Shown: positions 32,989-45,046, counted from the first letter of the stretch. The stretch is 64,000 nucleotides of DNA from Metaphire vulgaris (GCA_018105865.1 CM030832.1:28077086-28141085), one strand, 5' to 3'. The notes: generated from the letters alone by a model not told the origin. Numbers and translations are program-made.

Positions 32989-33238
32989 GGCCTATTTGGC
33001 GTTGTGCGACCGCTTCTCGTTACCGAAGTTAAGCAACGTCGATCGCGGTTAGTACTTGGATGGGTGACCATCCTGGGATCCAATCGTGGTGCCGACGGTC
33101 AACCAAGCCGTTCATCGCTTAGGCGTCGATAAATTGGTAGCAGCGTTAAGCTGCGAAGGTAAAACGCAGGTCTAGAGAAAGTAATTCTAGATGTATGACG
33201 TAACAACCTTTACCTTTTTACATATACGATAAGTGATA
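32989..33238 (+). mobile_element. 5S-rRNA-derived SINE (SINE3-type)
   Basis: Positions 33027-33090 keep the internal promoter landmarks of 5S rRNA: CCGAAGTTAAGCAACGTCG (box A region) and GGTTAGTACTTGGATGGG plus TGACC (box C). The first third is diverged and the 3' stem is altered, so it is not a functional 5S gene. A non-5S body follows (GGTAGCAGCGTTAAGCTGCG, a hairpin), ending near a TA run at 33237. Confidence 0.7.
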
Positions 33239-33569
33239 TATATATATATATTTGACTGAAACATAGTGAAAAATTCGCGTCCGTGTTAGTTCCAGGGTAA
33301 AACCCCGACGATCAACCCATAAGTGCCTGTGGAGGGAGGGGTGCTGATTAATGGCCGAACTACCTGGAGTCACGGGATAGAGTTTTGCACTTTGTTTATC
33401 GTCGCCGTTTCAAGGTGTTTAGACAAGTCGTTGCTTTAGCGTCTGTTTGATGTTAATTGCTCTTTTCTTCGTTGTAGATTAGATCTGGTCGACGTCGTCT
33501 CCGAAGCGAAAACCGCTGCTGGCGTTGTGAAAGTCTGTCATTGTTTACAACCATTGAAAATCTGAAACG
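33239..33569. other. Presumed 5' region of the next gene
   Basis: TA run at 33237-33251, then GC-richer DNA before the ATG at 33570. No TATA box I would defend. Confidence 0.35.
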
Positions 33570-36209
33570 ATGTTCGGATTGTAAGTATTAGACACGGCTA
33601 AAACCTTGACGTCATAGTCTACGTCGTCAACTAACAATCCGTGACGTCATATTTAGGTCAATCAGCGATTAGTTCTAAACGTTGTCGATTCATGACCACC
33701 GTCACTTCTGTGACGATGCTACTAGGAACATAATTGTGGTGGCTTAGAACCAGTTAATTTCAATCCAAATTATTAACAATTAAGAAATTAATTATGAACA
33801 AACCGAAGGTAAAAGATGAGAACATGAATTTTGATCGCATGTGCGAATGCGGAATACAATAAGAATTTTGCAAATAAATGTTTAATTTATGGTCTCTGTG
33901 TTATAATTCGTTTCAAGCAAATAATATCAGAGTTGCATCTTCCTATAGAATAGATTTAGCTTCGGTCTGAACTCTGCTGGTCAAAAATCTTTTCGCAACC
34001 AGTGGAGATAGTTATTAAAATCGAGTCGACCTTAGGGCTCCTGTGGGATTATCATTGACATGTGTCTTACTTGTTTGTCACAGGACTGCAAAAGAGCGTC
34101 TCGCCCAGATGCAACAAAAAGGGGGGAAAGCTCCGGAACCTGGAAAGGGCGTCGGGGGTCAAACACCGGTTCCAGGAAAGGTCAGTGCAGGACCAGGTCT
34201 ACTGAAGAAGACGGAGCCGCCAAAAGCACCGGTTGTCGATCCCAAGAAACCAGTCACTCAGCAACCAGCAAAACCACAAGAACCAGTCAAGCCAAAAGAA
34301 GAGCTAAAACCAGTCGCCGCTCCAGAACCAGCCAAACCAGTCGCCACTCTAGAACCAGCCAAACCAAAAGAAGAGCCTAAGAAGCCAGCAGCTGCTCCTG
34401 AATCAGTTAAGCCATCATCTGCTCCAGAACCAGTCAAACCAAAAGAAGAGCCAAAGAAACCAGAACCAGTCAAACCAAAAGAAGAGCCTAAGAAGCCTGC
34501 AGCAACTGCTCCAGAACCAGTCAAACCAAAAGAAGAGCCTAAGAAGCCTGCAGCAACTGCTCTAGAACCAGTCAAACCAAAAGAAGAGCCTAAGAAGCCT
34601 GCAACAACTGCTCCAGAACCAGTCAAACCAAAAGAAGAGCCTAAGAAGCCAGCAACAACTGCTCCAGAACCAGTCAAACCAAAAGAAGAGCCTAAGAAGC
34701 CTGCAACAACTGCTCCAGAACCAGTCAAACCAAAAGAAGAGCCTAAGAAGCCAGCAACAACTGCTCCAGAACCAGTCAAACCAAAAGAAGAACCTAAGAA
34801 GCCTGCAGAAACTGCTCCAGAACCAGTCAAACCAAAAGAAGAGCCTAAGAAACCTGCAGCAACTGCTCCAGAACCAGTCAAACCAAACGAAGAGCCTAAG
34901 AAGCCAGCAACAACTGCTCCAGAACCAGTCAAACCAAAAGAAGAACCTAAGAAGCCAGCAGCAACTGCTCCAGAGCCAGTCAAACCAAAAGAGGAGCCTA
35001 AGAAGCCAGAACCTGCAAAAACCGTCGAGTCGCCCAAAGAGCTCGGAAAACCAGTCGCAAAGCCTAGCGACGATTTTTTTCGCAGTATTTTCTATTTTTC
35101 CGGAATGGGGACCCTGGTCGGGTCCGCCCTTGCCGAGGGCGTCTACGTGCCGGAGAAGGCGCAGAGAAACGCCGTCGACGGGGACGAGATTGAAGCGGCC
35201 TACGAGCGACAGAGGCTGAGACGCGGCGAAGAGATCATCGCCACCGCCCGCAGTCAGGCCCAGGGACTCTCGACCGATTTCCGCCATCTGCAGGCGCTCC
35301 TCGAGAGTCTCCCCACCTTCACCGAGGTGCTCGAACCCCAGCCGCTCGATCGCAGGGGCGTAGACCAAGTCATCCACGGTCACGTCTACTTCCAACAGGA
35401 ACAGCACCCCGTGCCGTTCCAGACTAGGGCCGCCCACCACGGACCGGAACACCCACCGCCGCCGCCGCCGCCGCCCCCCCTGCGGCCGCCGAGACTCAGT
35501 CTCACCAGGCGCCGATCGCCAAGCACCCCGCGGCGGGGGCCGTAGCGGTGTTGCCCCCGGCGGCCGCCTTCGATAAGAAGCATTCATCGGCTGCAATTAG
35601 GTCCGAGGTCCCGGGTTCGTTCGCCGCTGCCATCGACGAGTTCGATCGGGTCAGCGCAACCGCCCAGCAGCCCGTGTTCGGGGCCCCGCCGGAGGCCCGC
35701 GAATCGCCTCGACCGCACCGCAGAGAACGACCGATCGCTGGCGATACCCCTGCCGCCTCCGCCGCCGCGGCCGCCGCCGCTGACAGGGCATCCGGAGGAG
35801 CCCGACCCTACTACGGGGTACCCACCGCCACTGGTCAAGCGGAGTCTCCGGCGTCGGCGTGGCAGGACCGCTACGGGCAGGCGGAGGTGGCGAAGTTCCA
35901 GGCCCCGCGGCCGTTCAGCGCCGCCGCCGCCGCCGCCGCGGAGATCGACTCGAAGGGGGTGAAGTCGTGGCAGCTGTCGCACCTGAGAACCCTCGAGGCG
36001 AAGGGCTATCAGATCGTCGCCGAGTCCGAAGGGGACGTCGTCAAATCCTACGCGCCCTACCTCGTTCCGATCGCTCCCAGGGAGTCGACCGGCAGAGGGC
36101 GCTTCACCCCAACTACGAGCCCATCGTACCCCGGTCGCCGGCGTTCAAGTCACCGGCGCAACCGTCGACCTTCGCCGCCGCGGCCGACCTTCCGTACTGC
36201 GACCTATAA
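33570..36209 (+). CDS. Unrecognised Pro/Lys/Glu-repeat protein (MFGLTAKERL...), two frame breaks
   Basis: Exon 1 is 33570-33580 (ATG TTC GGA TT, donor GTAAGT, phase 2). Exon 2 starts at 34084 after TTGTTTGTCACAG, and the join gives MFGLTAKERLAQMQQ. Exon 2 encodes a disordered repeat region, then FRSIFYFSGMGTLVGSALAE (short hydrophobic stretch) and a charged, probably helical part (AYERQRLRRGEEIIATARSQ...). At the C-run near 35456-35480 the frame shifts; the next frame (FDKKHSS...FAAAIDEFDRV...GVKSWQLSHLRTLEAKGYQ) runs to about 36100. There a second shift leads to HPNYEPIVPRSPAFK... and TAA at 36207-36209. Both shifts are in the direction of one missing base, as for assembly deletions. Roughly 700 residues. 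Function and family unknown. Confidence 0.6.
34020..34052 (-). mobile_element. tRNA-SINE fragment in intron 1
   Basis: GTCGACCTTAGGGCTCCTG matches the body of the SINEs at 45435 and 46085. It lies about 30 bp upstream of the exon 2 acceptor. Confidence 0.6.
34426..35010 (+). repeat. 51-bp coding minisatellite, 12 units
   Basis: Unit EPVKPKEEPKKPAATAP (17 residues, 51 bp). I count twelve EPVKP(K/N)EEPKKP copies; the second follows directly without the A-T-A-P spacer. Variation between A/T/E at one spacer position and DNA near-identity suggest recent in-frame expansion. The repeat is also open on the antisense strand, which gives shadow frames. Confidence 0.92.
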
Positions 36210-36506
36210 AGACCCCTTCATCCACCCTCTCCTCCACCTCCTCCTACTCCATCCAGAATCCGTTTCGCTGATCAGTTCGACAATGTCTCGAATTTCGTTT
36301 CAATTTTTTCACTGAATTAACGCAGCAAAGTCTAAACGTAGACGTTTGATTAATTAATACAACCCAACCGATGTTGATTCTGCTTCCTGGTCTTCGTTGG
36401 ATCCGGGATCGTTTTTAAAAAGAGGAATCCTTTAGTTTCAACGTCCTCAATCGCCAGTACACTGGGTAGTTTCACTTTCAAACTGACACACTGACTGACC
36501 GACTCG

Positions 36507-36573
<67 letters not shown>

Positions 36574-36708
36574 CAACAACGACAATATTCTATCACGACA
36601 ATCTGGAGATGAAAGAGAAACGTCCTTCCTTCTACAATGAATATCCGTGACACTCCAGAGATTCAACGCAGTCGCCTTCCGCGGAACTTTCGACATATAA
36701 GAAACTTG

Positions 36709-36778
<70 letters not shown>

Positions 36779-36889
36779 TTTAAGTGGTTCAGTAATGTCC
36801 TAACTCAAACGTTAATGCAATCCTACTTACTAGGTTATAATAATAATATAATAATAATAATGTGATTTTAACGATGTAACCATCTGCAT
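36210..36889. other. Intergenic; (TAA)n at 36508-36570 and 36706-36775
   Basis: Presumed 3' flank of the preceding gene followed by two TAA microsatellites. No exon seen. Confidence 0.55.
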
Positions 36890-37870
36890 TCAATAACCTA
36901 GTTTATCTAGATAATCCGTTCACTGTTTCAACTGACCTGAAACTGTTCCATTTGTCCACAACCCTTGCACTTAAAATTTTTTTCTTTCTTGGACCAACCT
37001 CTGCTAAACAATTTGCACTTGTGGCCTCTTGTGCTGCTATAGTGTGCCAATGTAAAGAATCGATCGTATGACATCTACTTTCCCAGTCATTATTTTGTAT
37101 GTTTCTATCAAATCCCTTCTCTCTCTTCTCCTTTCTAATGTTGTCAGTCCACAATATTGAAGTCTTTTTCGTAGCTTAAATTATGGCACCCATTGACCAT
37201 CTTCGTTGCTCGTCTTTGCACTTTTTCTAAAAGTTCTATATCTTTTTCAAGAATGGATTTCAAGCCTGAACACAGTATTCAGATGAGGCCTTACTAATGA
37301 CTTATAAAGTTTAATGATTATCTCTTTGTCACGACTCACAATTGTCCTTTTCACCATTCCCAACATTTGGTTTCCCTTTTTTGCTGCCTCCATGCATTGG
37401 TGAGATGGATTCATACTTCTATGGGTGATTATCCCCAAGTCTCTTTCTTTTTCTGTTGTGGTTAGAACCTTCCCCCCTAAAGAATATTCATTACCATTAT
37501 TAGACTTCCCAACATGTATTACACTGATTTACAGAACATTTATCAATATTGAAAAGCATCTGCCAGTCCACAGACCACTGAAACAATTTCCTTAGATCTT
37601 CTAGTAAAATTTTTGCATCATCTTCCGAGTCTATATTTCTGCATAACTTTGTATCATCGGCAAACTTTGAAATTTTGGACAGTAATCCTTCATCGATATC
37701 ATTTATATATATTAGAAAAAGCAATGGCCCAAGCACTGAGCCCTGAGGCACTCCACTGATAACTCTTGCCCATTGCGAATGGCCTCCCCTAATGCCAACC
37801 TTCTGTCTTCTTCCCTTCAACCAATTTTCAATCCATCTGAGAATATTGCCCCTTATTCCACAGGAACCTT
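36890..37870 (-). mobile_element. Non-LTR retrotransposon reverse transcriptase fragment (CR1/jockey-like)
   Basis: Minus-strand frames: ISGVPQGSVLGPLLFLIYIN and SKFADDTKL (37760-37640), the reverse transcriptase core with the catalytic FADD box; WSVDWQMLFNIDKC (37580-37540); KLYKSLVRPHL (37310-37270); SRCHTIDSLHWHT and VVDKWNSFRSVETVN near the C-terminus (37080-36910). This is the normal order of a LINE ORF2, but it is spread over several frames and 5'-truncated. No endonuclease domain is present, and it is inactive. Confidence 0.88.
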
Positions 37871-38439
37871 ATAGAACCTTATACTTACTTATACTTGCTA
37901 TGAGTGCGAGAGGGGCTATATAAATTATCCTTTATATGAAGCATACTGTATTTAATATTTTGTCCTGTTATTAAAATTGTGAAGTCAGTGTGTGTGTGTG
38001 TGCGTGTGGCCATTTTTTTGATTCTGAGCAAACAAGTTCCAATATTTGCTCTACTTTACCTGTATTATTGATAGAATAGCAAAACAGCTTTACAATCTAG
38101 AATTTCTAAATAAAGAAATTTATTGATTTTATTCAAAAATCTAGAAATTTAAATATTCCTCAGAGACCTACAAATCACAAATAATTTTCAGTGGTCGAAT
38201 TCGAAGTTGGAAAGAATTATTCAGCCATATTTACTCGGAGGCCAAAAATTTAGAAAATGGAGATGGTCAGGACCACCAGATGTACGGACTAAGAAAGAAC
38301 ATTAACATGTTTTCACGCGATAGCTTTAATAAATAGTAATAGTATTACATTAGTCTTGGTCTTTAGCCTATTTCTCACCTCTCTTCAAAAAATCATTTCC
38401 TCCATTGCTGTAACGTCCCAACCACTGACCATTTGGATT
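37871..38439. other. Intergenic, no gene seen
   Basis: AT-rich; a short GT run near 37988-38008. Confidence 0.45.
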
Positions 38440-38600
38440 AAGTGAGTAAGTGACCCTGCTTGAATGACCCCCACCTTTGGCTATAGATAGTTCATTAATT
38501 CTGAGATTAAGTGCCTTGGAATAAAGAGCTACGTCGGTGCTGCTTTGAAAGCGCTATAGAAATTAACAAGATTTTACATACTTACTTACTTCTATGAGTT
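38440..38600 (+). mobile_element. LINE-type 3' end with ACTT tail
   Basis: ATTAAGTGCCTTGGAATAAAG, then GAAAGCGCTATAGAAATTA and an ACTTACTTACTT tail. Related tails at 57095-57150 (minus) and 60680-60730 (plus). Confidence 0.6.
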
Positions 38601-38799
38601 TACGCATGACTGCAAAAATTGATCCTAGTTATGCCAAAATAAGAGTTTCTGCATTGTAAAGGTTAATTCGTTAAACGAGAGACGCTGAAATCTAATACGT
38701 AAAAGTCGTTTGTAAAAAAATGCAATTTAATGTTTACGATCGGGTGCAACGGCATGTTTTAGAGGCGGTAGAACTAAAGCTACTAAACAGCAATTAATT

Positions 38800-38905
38800 A
38801 TGCATGGGGGCATTGGGGGCCAATTGGTAAGACACCGCAACGCTTTTACTTACGACGCAATCAGCAAGTCTATAGTTGCAATCCATTGCACAGGCCCTGT
38901 GCATT
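38800..38905 (+). mobile_element. Possible tRNA-like SINE head
   Basis: GGCCAATTGGTAAGACACC resembles an A-box and AGTTGCAATCC at about 38873 a B-box. The spacing is tRNA-like but no body or tail is recognised. Confidence 0.35.
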
Positions 38906-39444
38906 GCGTAACTCAGGGATTTTTTCCAGAGATTTTTCTGGCCGAGCTGGTTCTGGCAACAACATTTTCGGTCCTACTACAGTGCAAGCCCTGTCACGGT
39001 TAACAACCTGACACCCCACCCTCCCGCGCCACTGGAAGAGACTAAACCACGTGCATCACATAATAGTTAACAGAACGCGGTTTAACCGTATATATAGCCT
39101 ACACTTACTGGCAGGCATTTCAGCCGCCCACCATGGTAAATATTTCGACCGAAATGCAGCTGAGTTTTCAGCGCGCAAACAACGCTAAACCTACGCGAGG
39201 CAACTATAAATAGACGACGCTAACTAAGCTTTATGGACAATGCTTACTTAGCGGCTAACTCTTGGTCTACTGAAAAGTTATCCATTTCCACTTTAGTGCA
39301 CTAATAAATTAATAACAGCTGAAAATTTTGACTATTGATTAATTAAACAAAATTGTCAACTTGGACTTAAATTCCGTTGAAAGCTACGTCAAGCATAAAA
39401 GTGCTATTATAACGAGCAATAGACCCTACAAGACGGTGTAACAT
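38906..39444. other. Intergenic, no gene seen
   Basis: CCACCATGG at 39129-39137 looks like a start context but the frame closes at once. Confidence 0.4.
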
Positions 39445-39614
39445 CAGGGTTAATCTAGACCGTTTCCGGGGGGGGGATTGCCCTTTTCCCCCGAAAATTT
39501 CAAATTCCCCCTGAAAATTTGGTATACTACATCGACTAACAGCCGCCCTCTAGCTGACTTCCTCCCGACCTTGTCAGTTTTCTCCCCGGAGTCCAGAGTC
39601 AAGATTAAACACTG
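39445..39614. mobile_element. hAT-like MITE, CAGTGTTTAATCTAG family, copy 2
   Basis: Inverted relative to 21373: left end CAGGGTTAATCTAGACCG, right end GTCAAGATTAAACACTG. Flanks match poorly (4 of 8), so an older insertion. Confidence 0.75.
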
Positions 39615-40159
39615 CTCAATATTATTATAACGACTATGAGTTTCTAACACTAGTCTAACTACGGTATAGTCATATAACACACAAGTTTCTATTCTTTTCC
39701 AGGATCTTATGAGAAAACGCAGTCTTTGTAGGCCTACACACGTTATTCTGCAACATCAGATGGAATACTTTCCGTGCACGCCCTAATTATAAACCGAACG
39801 GTATAGGCTTATAGGCCTAGGCCTACTAGAAAGTGCACAGAGCCGTACACTGTTTGCATTGATAGGCCTAAGCGCACGGCTGCTGCAGCTGCTGGCCCGC
39901 TCATCTCCCGTATTCCATGCATTCCATGCATTGAGACTGTTTTGGCGTTCTTACGGGTCCGACTGTGCTGATTCCTAGACAAGCGGGTTGGGCCTTTCCC
40001 GGCACGGCATTCGAAGAGAACGCCTGCGTGCGGCATATTGCCAGCAGATTCCATCGATAGACGGTAAACTTCGAGGGCGTTAAAACCTCGTTTCCAGCTA
40101 TTAAACAAGAACTTTGAAGTTTTGAATATCTGTGATCGGCGTATTATCTTTTCTCCGAA
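39615..40159. other. Upstream flank of the 40160 gene
   Basis: Clusters of TAGGCCTA palindromes around 39727-39880. No exon identified. Confidence 0.4.
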
Positions 40160-43096
40160 ATGAATTCGGCGCGGTTATCCGTCGGTGGAAATAGACGCTC
40201 AGAGGATCTAGCGTCAGCCGAATGCGAAGATGAGTCATCTTCATCTTCGTCTGGTTCTTCTTCTCCTCAATTATCGTCATCGGAAACAAGTCCTGTGAAC
40301 AGCGACGAAGAAACGGAAGCTACAGAGGCGGATGCCGTGAAGAAACCAACGGAACAGCCAAGCGTCAAAAGCAAGTCAAACTCATCGTCATCGGCCAGTA
40401 AATCAGATGAACAGACAGTCAAGAAAAATCCTAATATGACGGAAGAAGCGGGCGACGCAAAGTCTGTGGCGAAACCAAAATCGGAAGAATTGTCAAATCT
40501 AAGCGCTAAGAAGTTGGTGGCAAAGAAACCAACTGAAAATATCGAAGAAACTAAAATGGAAAATCCAAGTCGAACGTTCAGAAAAAGTTAAAACTAAAAT
40601 TGACGAATTGTCAAATTTAAGCGTTAAATTAGCGACTGCAAAGAAATTGCCAGAAGTTGAAAGAGAATCTCCAAACGAACTGTCAGAAAAGTCATCGAAG
40701 TTTCCAGGAATAAGTAAGAAGGTCGACAAAGATTTATCTACTAGTGAGGCGGTCAAAGACAACGCGAAGGAGAAGGATTTAAAAGAAAATCCAGAAATAT
40801 CTTCAAAAGATCCGTTGGATAAGAACTCTAAAGGGACACCCGGAAAAATCTCAAAGCTGTCCAGTGGCTGGTTGAAAAAATTCGAAAATCCTACAGAAAA
40901 GAAAGAGGTCTCAAGAAAGAACTCGTCGGAAAAGTTGCCTGGCGTTGCATTAAGAAAGACGTCTACAGGTACAAATGGAGACGAAACTAAGGTAACCAAG
41001 GAGGAAGAATTCTCCAGTGCAGTCCTGCCACGCTCCGAGAAGATTCCTGCAATCGATGGAGCGCCGAACGAACAAACCGTCGATTCAGAAAAGATTCTCA
41101 AAGTTCCAAAGTTAAAAAGGTCAGGCGATAAAAATCCGGCCGACAACAAGGAACGTTCTGCAGATTCTTCCGCAAACACTGCAAAATCGAACTGCGACGT
41201 GAAAGAGAAAATAAATAAAGATACAACTAATCACGCTAAGGCTGGCCTATCGACAGAAAAGATCGCCAAGGAATCGATGATAATATTTGCAAAAGATATC
41301 TCTGAGGGAACACGCGAAGATATTGGACTCACGCCGGAAATTACGTCATCCAAGGAAGTGGCGAAAAAGCGCAGGAAGTCACCAGCTAATGACGTCAGAG
41401 AGACGGCGGAAAAGGAAGAGGAAAAGGAAACAGATAAGTCTGCGGTCGTCTATCTAAAGAAACCTTCGACAGAAGATAGAACAATCAAATTGACTGTTGA
41501 CAACGACAAGCAAGACAAACCAACAAAGACCAAGAGAGGAAAATCCTCCAAATCGCCAAGTGCAGCAGCAGATGGGATCTTGTCAATCAACGTGGAGGCA
41601 GCCTGCACGTACCCACGCCAGGTGAAACCCACGGAATTTGCGTCCGTTGAAGAAAATCACGCCGTTACAGGTGAGACCGTTGCCAAGGAAACCGAAAGGA
41701 AAGAATATGATAGAGTTGTTGACGTGGATGGAAAAATTGTCGCATCAGAGAAAACGATCGACGTTGCAATCAAAGACACGGAATCAGAAGTTCCTGCAAA
41801 GACGACGACGACGACGACGGAGAAACGCACAGACGAGCCTGACATTGCAGCACACCGGAGGACAGACAGCAAGCCGCACATCTGCCAGAGGAATGAAAAC
41901 CTCACGTCCGAGGCGACTGAAGACGCTGGAGATGTGACAACGAAGGAGGGTAAAGAAGCAGAAGAAGAAGAAGAAGGAGGAGGAGGAGGAGGCGAAGTCC
42001 CGGTTTTAAATCGAAGCGAATCTGTCGACGATTTTATCCAGAAGATTTTATCCGAAGTCCGAGGACCAGACTGGCGACTCAAAGAAGAATCCGAACAAGA
42101 ACGGCAGGAGACGCAGTTGGAACCGACCGACGGAGAACCGAAAAGAGAAACGAAAGCAGAAGAAAAAGAAACCGAAACTGCACGCAAACCGCCTCTGACG
42201 ACTAAATCAGTTGAAACGAGAGACGAAGCCAAACAGCGAAACACAAAACTTCCAGGTGCGTTCAAACCCTAACCCAAAATTTGATAGTTTTAAAAGATAT
42301 GAAGTAGAATCCAAACAAAATCAGGCACTGTTATACTTTGCAGTGTAATTAAGTATAGTTTAGGTGTGAAAATATACGGTAAAAGCCAAAATATGGTTAG
42401 TTACAAAAATAAAATTGCATTTCTCAGAGGGGCAAGTGCCACCTTGCCCCAATTATGGGCGCCCATGAAAAGAAGAATAGTTTTCGGTTTCTTAATGAAT
42501 TGCGGGCATTGACATTGTGGTGTTGTAAAGTTATACTTTCATTCGCGTCACTCCTTTGACAGTTGACGAAGGCGAGAAGCAGGCAGTCATAGCAAAGTAT
42601 CTGCGAAAGAAAGAGCGCCAGCCGAGTAGCGACTTCCAAGACCTCGATACATCGAAGAAGAAGTTGGACAGCAAGCGAATGATCAACGCAGAGGAAGTGC
42701 TGAGACGGGAAAGACAGAATCAGAACCACGATTTCGAGAGCAGCCATGCGCCGTACGCCACAACATTGGCTGGACCAAAAGTATCTAGAGGAAAACTGAA
42801 AAGGTAAATCCTTTCAATATGCAAGTCTGCTACAAATATTGACCCCTTAGAAGCTGTTTCTCGAATTCCTGCCTGTTTTAATCAGGGTGCGATTTGTGAC
42901 CTGGAGCAGTGTGGGGGGATATGTCGAGCTTGGGGAGGATGTAGTTGACACTACTAGTTGTTGGGGAAGTGTAGCAGTGGGGATGTAGTGGTGGGGATGT
43001 AGCAGTAGGGGATGCATTTGGGCAGTGGGGGAATCTCCTCTTCCCCCTACAAACCGCGCCCTGGTTTTTTTAATAATAATAATAATAATGATGATA

Positions 43097-43191
<95 letters not shown>

Positions 43192-44656
43192 TACTATTAT
43201 AACGTGACTCGTGACATTTAGTAACTTAGTTTTCCAAGTTTGCTCTTGTTAATTAAGTGTAGACAAGCGCCATTGCAAAGCCAACATATAAATTTCAACC
43301 AAATTAGAGCACATCGATTTAAGCCAGAATATATAGAGTTAATATTAGATATTAAGATTATACATTTCTCCAGAATAGCGAAAATTTACAATTTTATAGT
43401 ATAATTCAATGTTCTCGATTGTACAATATTTTACCACTTGAATTGCTTGAATGCATACGCTTCATCAGCTACTTTATAAGAAATAGATTATCATTGATTT
43501 GTCGTGCTCTGACTTGCAGATTCAATTTCGGCGATGAGAATTTTCGTGAGAAAGGAGAAGAAATCTCAAAATTTCGACAAGAGCGTCTTCCAGATGAAGC
43601 GTTTAGACCTCAGCGCAGCGAAGGTACATCTGCAGTAGTCCGCCAGAAAAGTCGCGGGGTCCGAACCCTCGTAGAAAACCAATCCGAAGTTATCGATGCA
43701 GTCAAGAAGGCGTCGAGCGGTCTGGATGAGCTGGAGCAGGAGATCGACAGCGTCAAGCAGCTTTCTCTCGGGTACAGACGACGCGTGGAAGAGCTGGAAA
43801 GAGCTTTCGACGCCGAAACGAAAGCCTACGAGACCGAATACAGGACTGCGGCCGAAAACTGCCGGCAGAAAAGCGTCCAGCCGAGAAGCGTCCAGGCGAA
43901 GAGTCAGAAAAAGAAAAAGAAGAAGGAGGAGAACTTTCTTGACCTCATGTTTGATTCAGCGCCAACCGTCTTTGATGCGGATTTCGACGCGTTTTCAACG
44001 CCCGCAGTGGCAAGTTTTCTGAACAGGTACGGATCAGGCGAGACTCTAATAGAGTACCCACAGCGATTGGCGGCGTTGCTGATCAACCACTTCTTCAAGA
44101 TTTTGGTTCTGAGACAGGCGTCAAGTTCAGTTCCAAGGTCGACGAATATCTGTTCGCGCCGGAGAGAAGGAACGCAATGGACGACAGAATGGAAAACGGA
44201 AGGGAATTCGAAGCAACCATAAATATTTCCCATCTGATTCCCTCGGTTTCCGATACTAGAGTAGACATTTCCAGTTTAGACGAGTTTTTGAACCGTGTCG
44301 AGTCAAAATATTCGACGCTTTCCCCAACCTCCTCTCTCGCTGAACCGACTCGATCCTTGAAACTGGCGGATATTGCCACCACGACCCCCAGTTTTTCCGG
44401 ATTCCCACCAGACACACATCGCTCCAGTCGTCAGCTGACAAGAGCAGCAAACATCGGCTTCATCGCTGGGGAGTCTTTGCTTTCCGATAGAGTCTTACCC
44501 TGGACAGAAAAGGGAATTAGTCATCGGTCGGTAAATTTCGGGAACGAATTAGGTGGAAACTTGAGAGGCAACGCAAAGTCGAGTCGATCCAAAGAAGGGA
44601 CCGAGTCTTACACCATTCAATCCATTTCAATCGGACCTCGTCCAAGGAGAAAGTAA
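40160..44656 (+). CDS. Unrecognised long Ser/Lys/Glu-rich protein with coiled coil (three or more exons)
   Basis: Exon A 40160-42255 (ATG; donor CCAG|GTGCGT, phase 1), exon B 42563-42803 (acceptor TTTGACAG; donor AAG|GTAAAT, phase 2), exon C from 43520 (acceptor CTTGCAG) to TAA at 44654-44656. All phases agree. About 1,030 residues. Exon A encodes a charged, probably disordered region with internal repeats (ELSNLSxK...). Exon C encodes a predicted coiled coil (SGLDELEQEIDSVKQ...RRVEELERAFDAET) and a KKKKKKEE run. Two frame breaks: near 40575 (one base gained, A-rich site) and near 44027-44052. I see no domain that names its function; a structural or scaffold role is only a guess. Confidence 0.6.
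43074..43190. repeat. (TAA)n/(ATG)n compound microsatellite
   Basis: In the second intron of the 40160 gene; makes false poly-Asn/Asp frames. Confidence 0.95.
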
Positions 44657-44874
44657 TCACAACTCTTCTAAAGCGCCCACACTCAACAATGCACGACTGT
44701 CGACGTATTTAACCAACCTTAGGCCTAAATGCTTATTCAGTTTCTCCGAGATCAATACTGTACATCATTGGTATTGGAATATAGTATAAACAACGTATCT
44801 ACTTCTTCAACGAATTTATTAGTGTACTGGCCGAGAAGCAAGCCCCATTTCTCCGAAACGATCAGGGCAACAGG

Positions 44875-45038
44875 CAGTGGCGGCTCCACAGGGGGCGTGC
44901 CCCCTATTGAGTGTCTGGCCCCAGTTGGGCCCCTATACTTAATACTATATAGATAACAACAAATGGTTGCCCTCACCCCATGATTAGAAGTTGCCACCCC
45001 ACCGGCCCCCCACTTGCCAAATCCTGGAGCCGCCACTG
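44875..45038. mobile_element. hAT-like MITE, CAGTGGCGGCTC family, copy 2
   Basis: Ends CAGTGGCGGCTCCACAGG and CCTGGAGCCGCCACTG, perfect 8-bp duplication GCAACAGG (44867-44874 and 45039-45046). Inverted relative to 14691. Confidence 0.93.
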
Positions 45039-45046
45039 GCAACAGG

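Noticed and set aside
32989..33105. Functional 5S rRNA gene
   Set aside because: The first third and the terminal stem do not match 5S, and a non-5S body is attached, so a SINE is more likely.
34258..35596. Long antisense open frames (Gly/Phe/Leu-rich, up to 344 codons)
   Set aside because: Antisense shadows of the 51-bp coding repeat; the sense strand has the start, splice sites and sensible protein.
39129..39140. Start codon in good context (CCACCATGG)
   Set aside because: The frame closes almost immediately and no phase-compatible downstream exon was found.
40499..42265. Antisense open frames of 226 and 202 codons
   Set aside because: Shadows of exon A of the 40160 gene.
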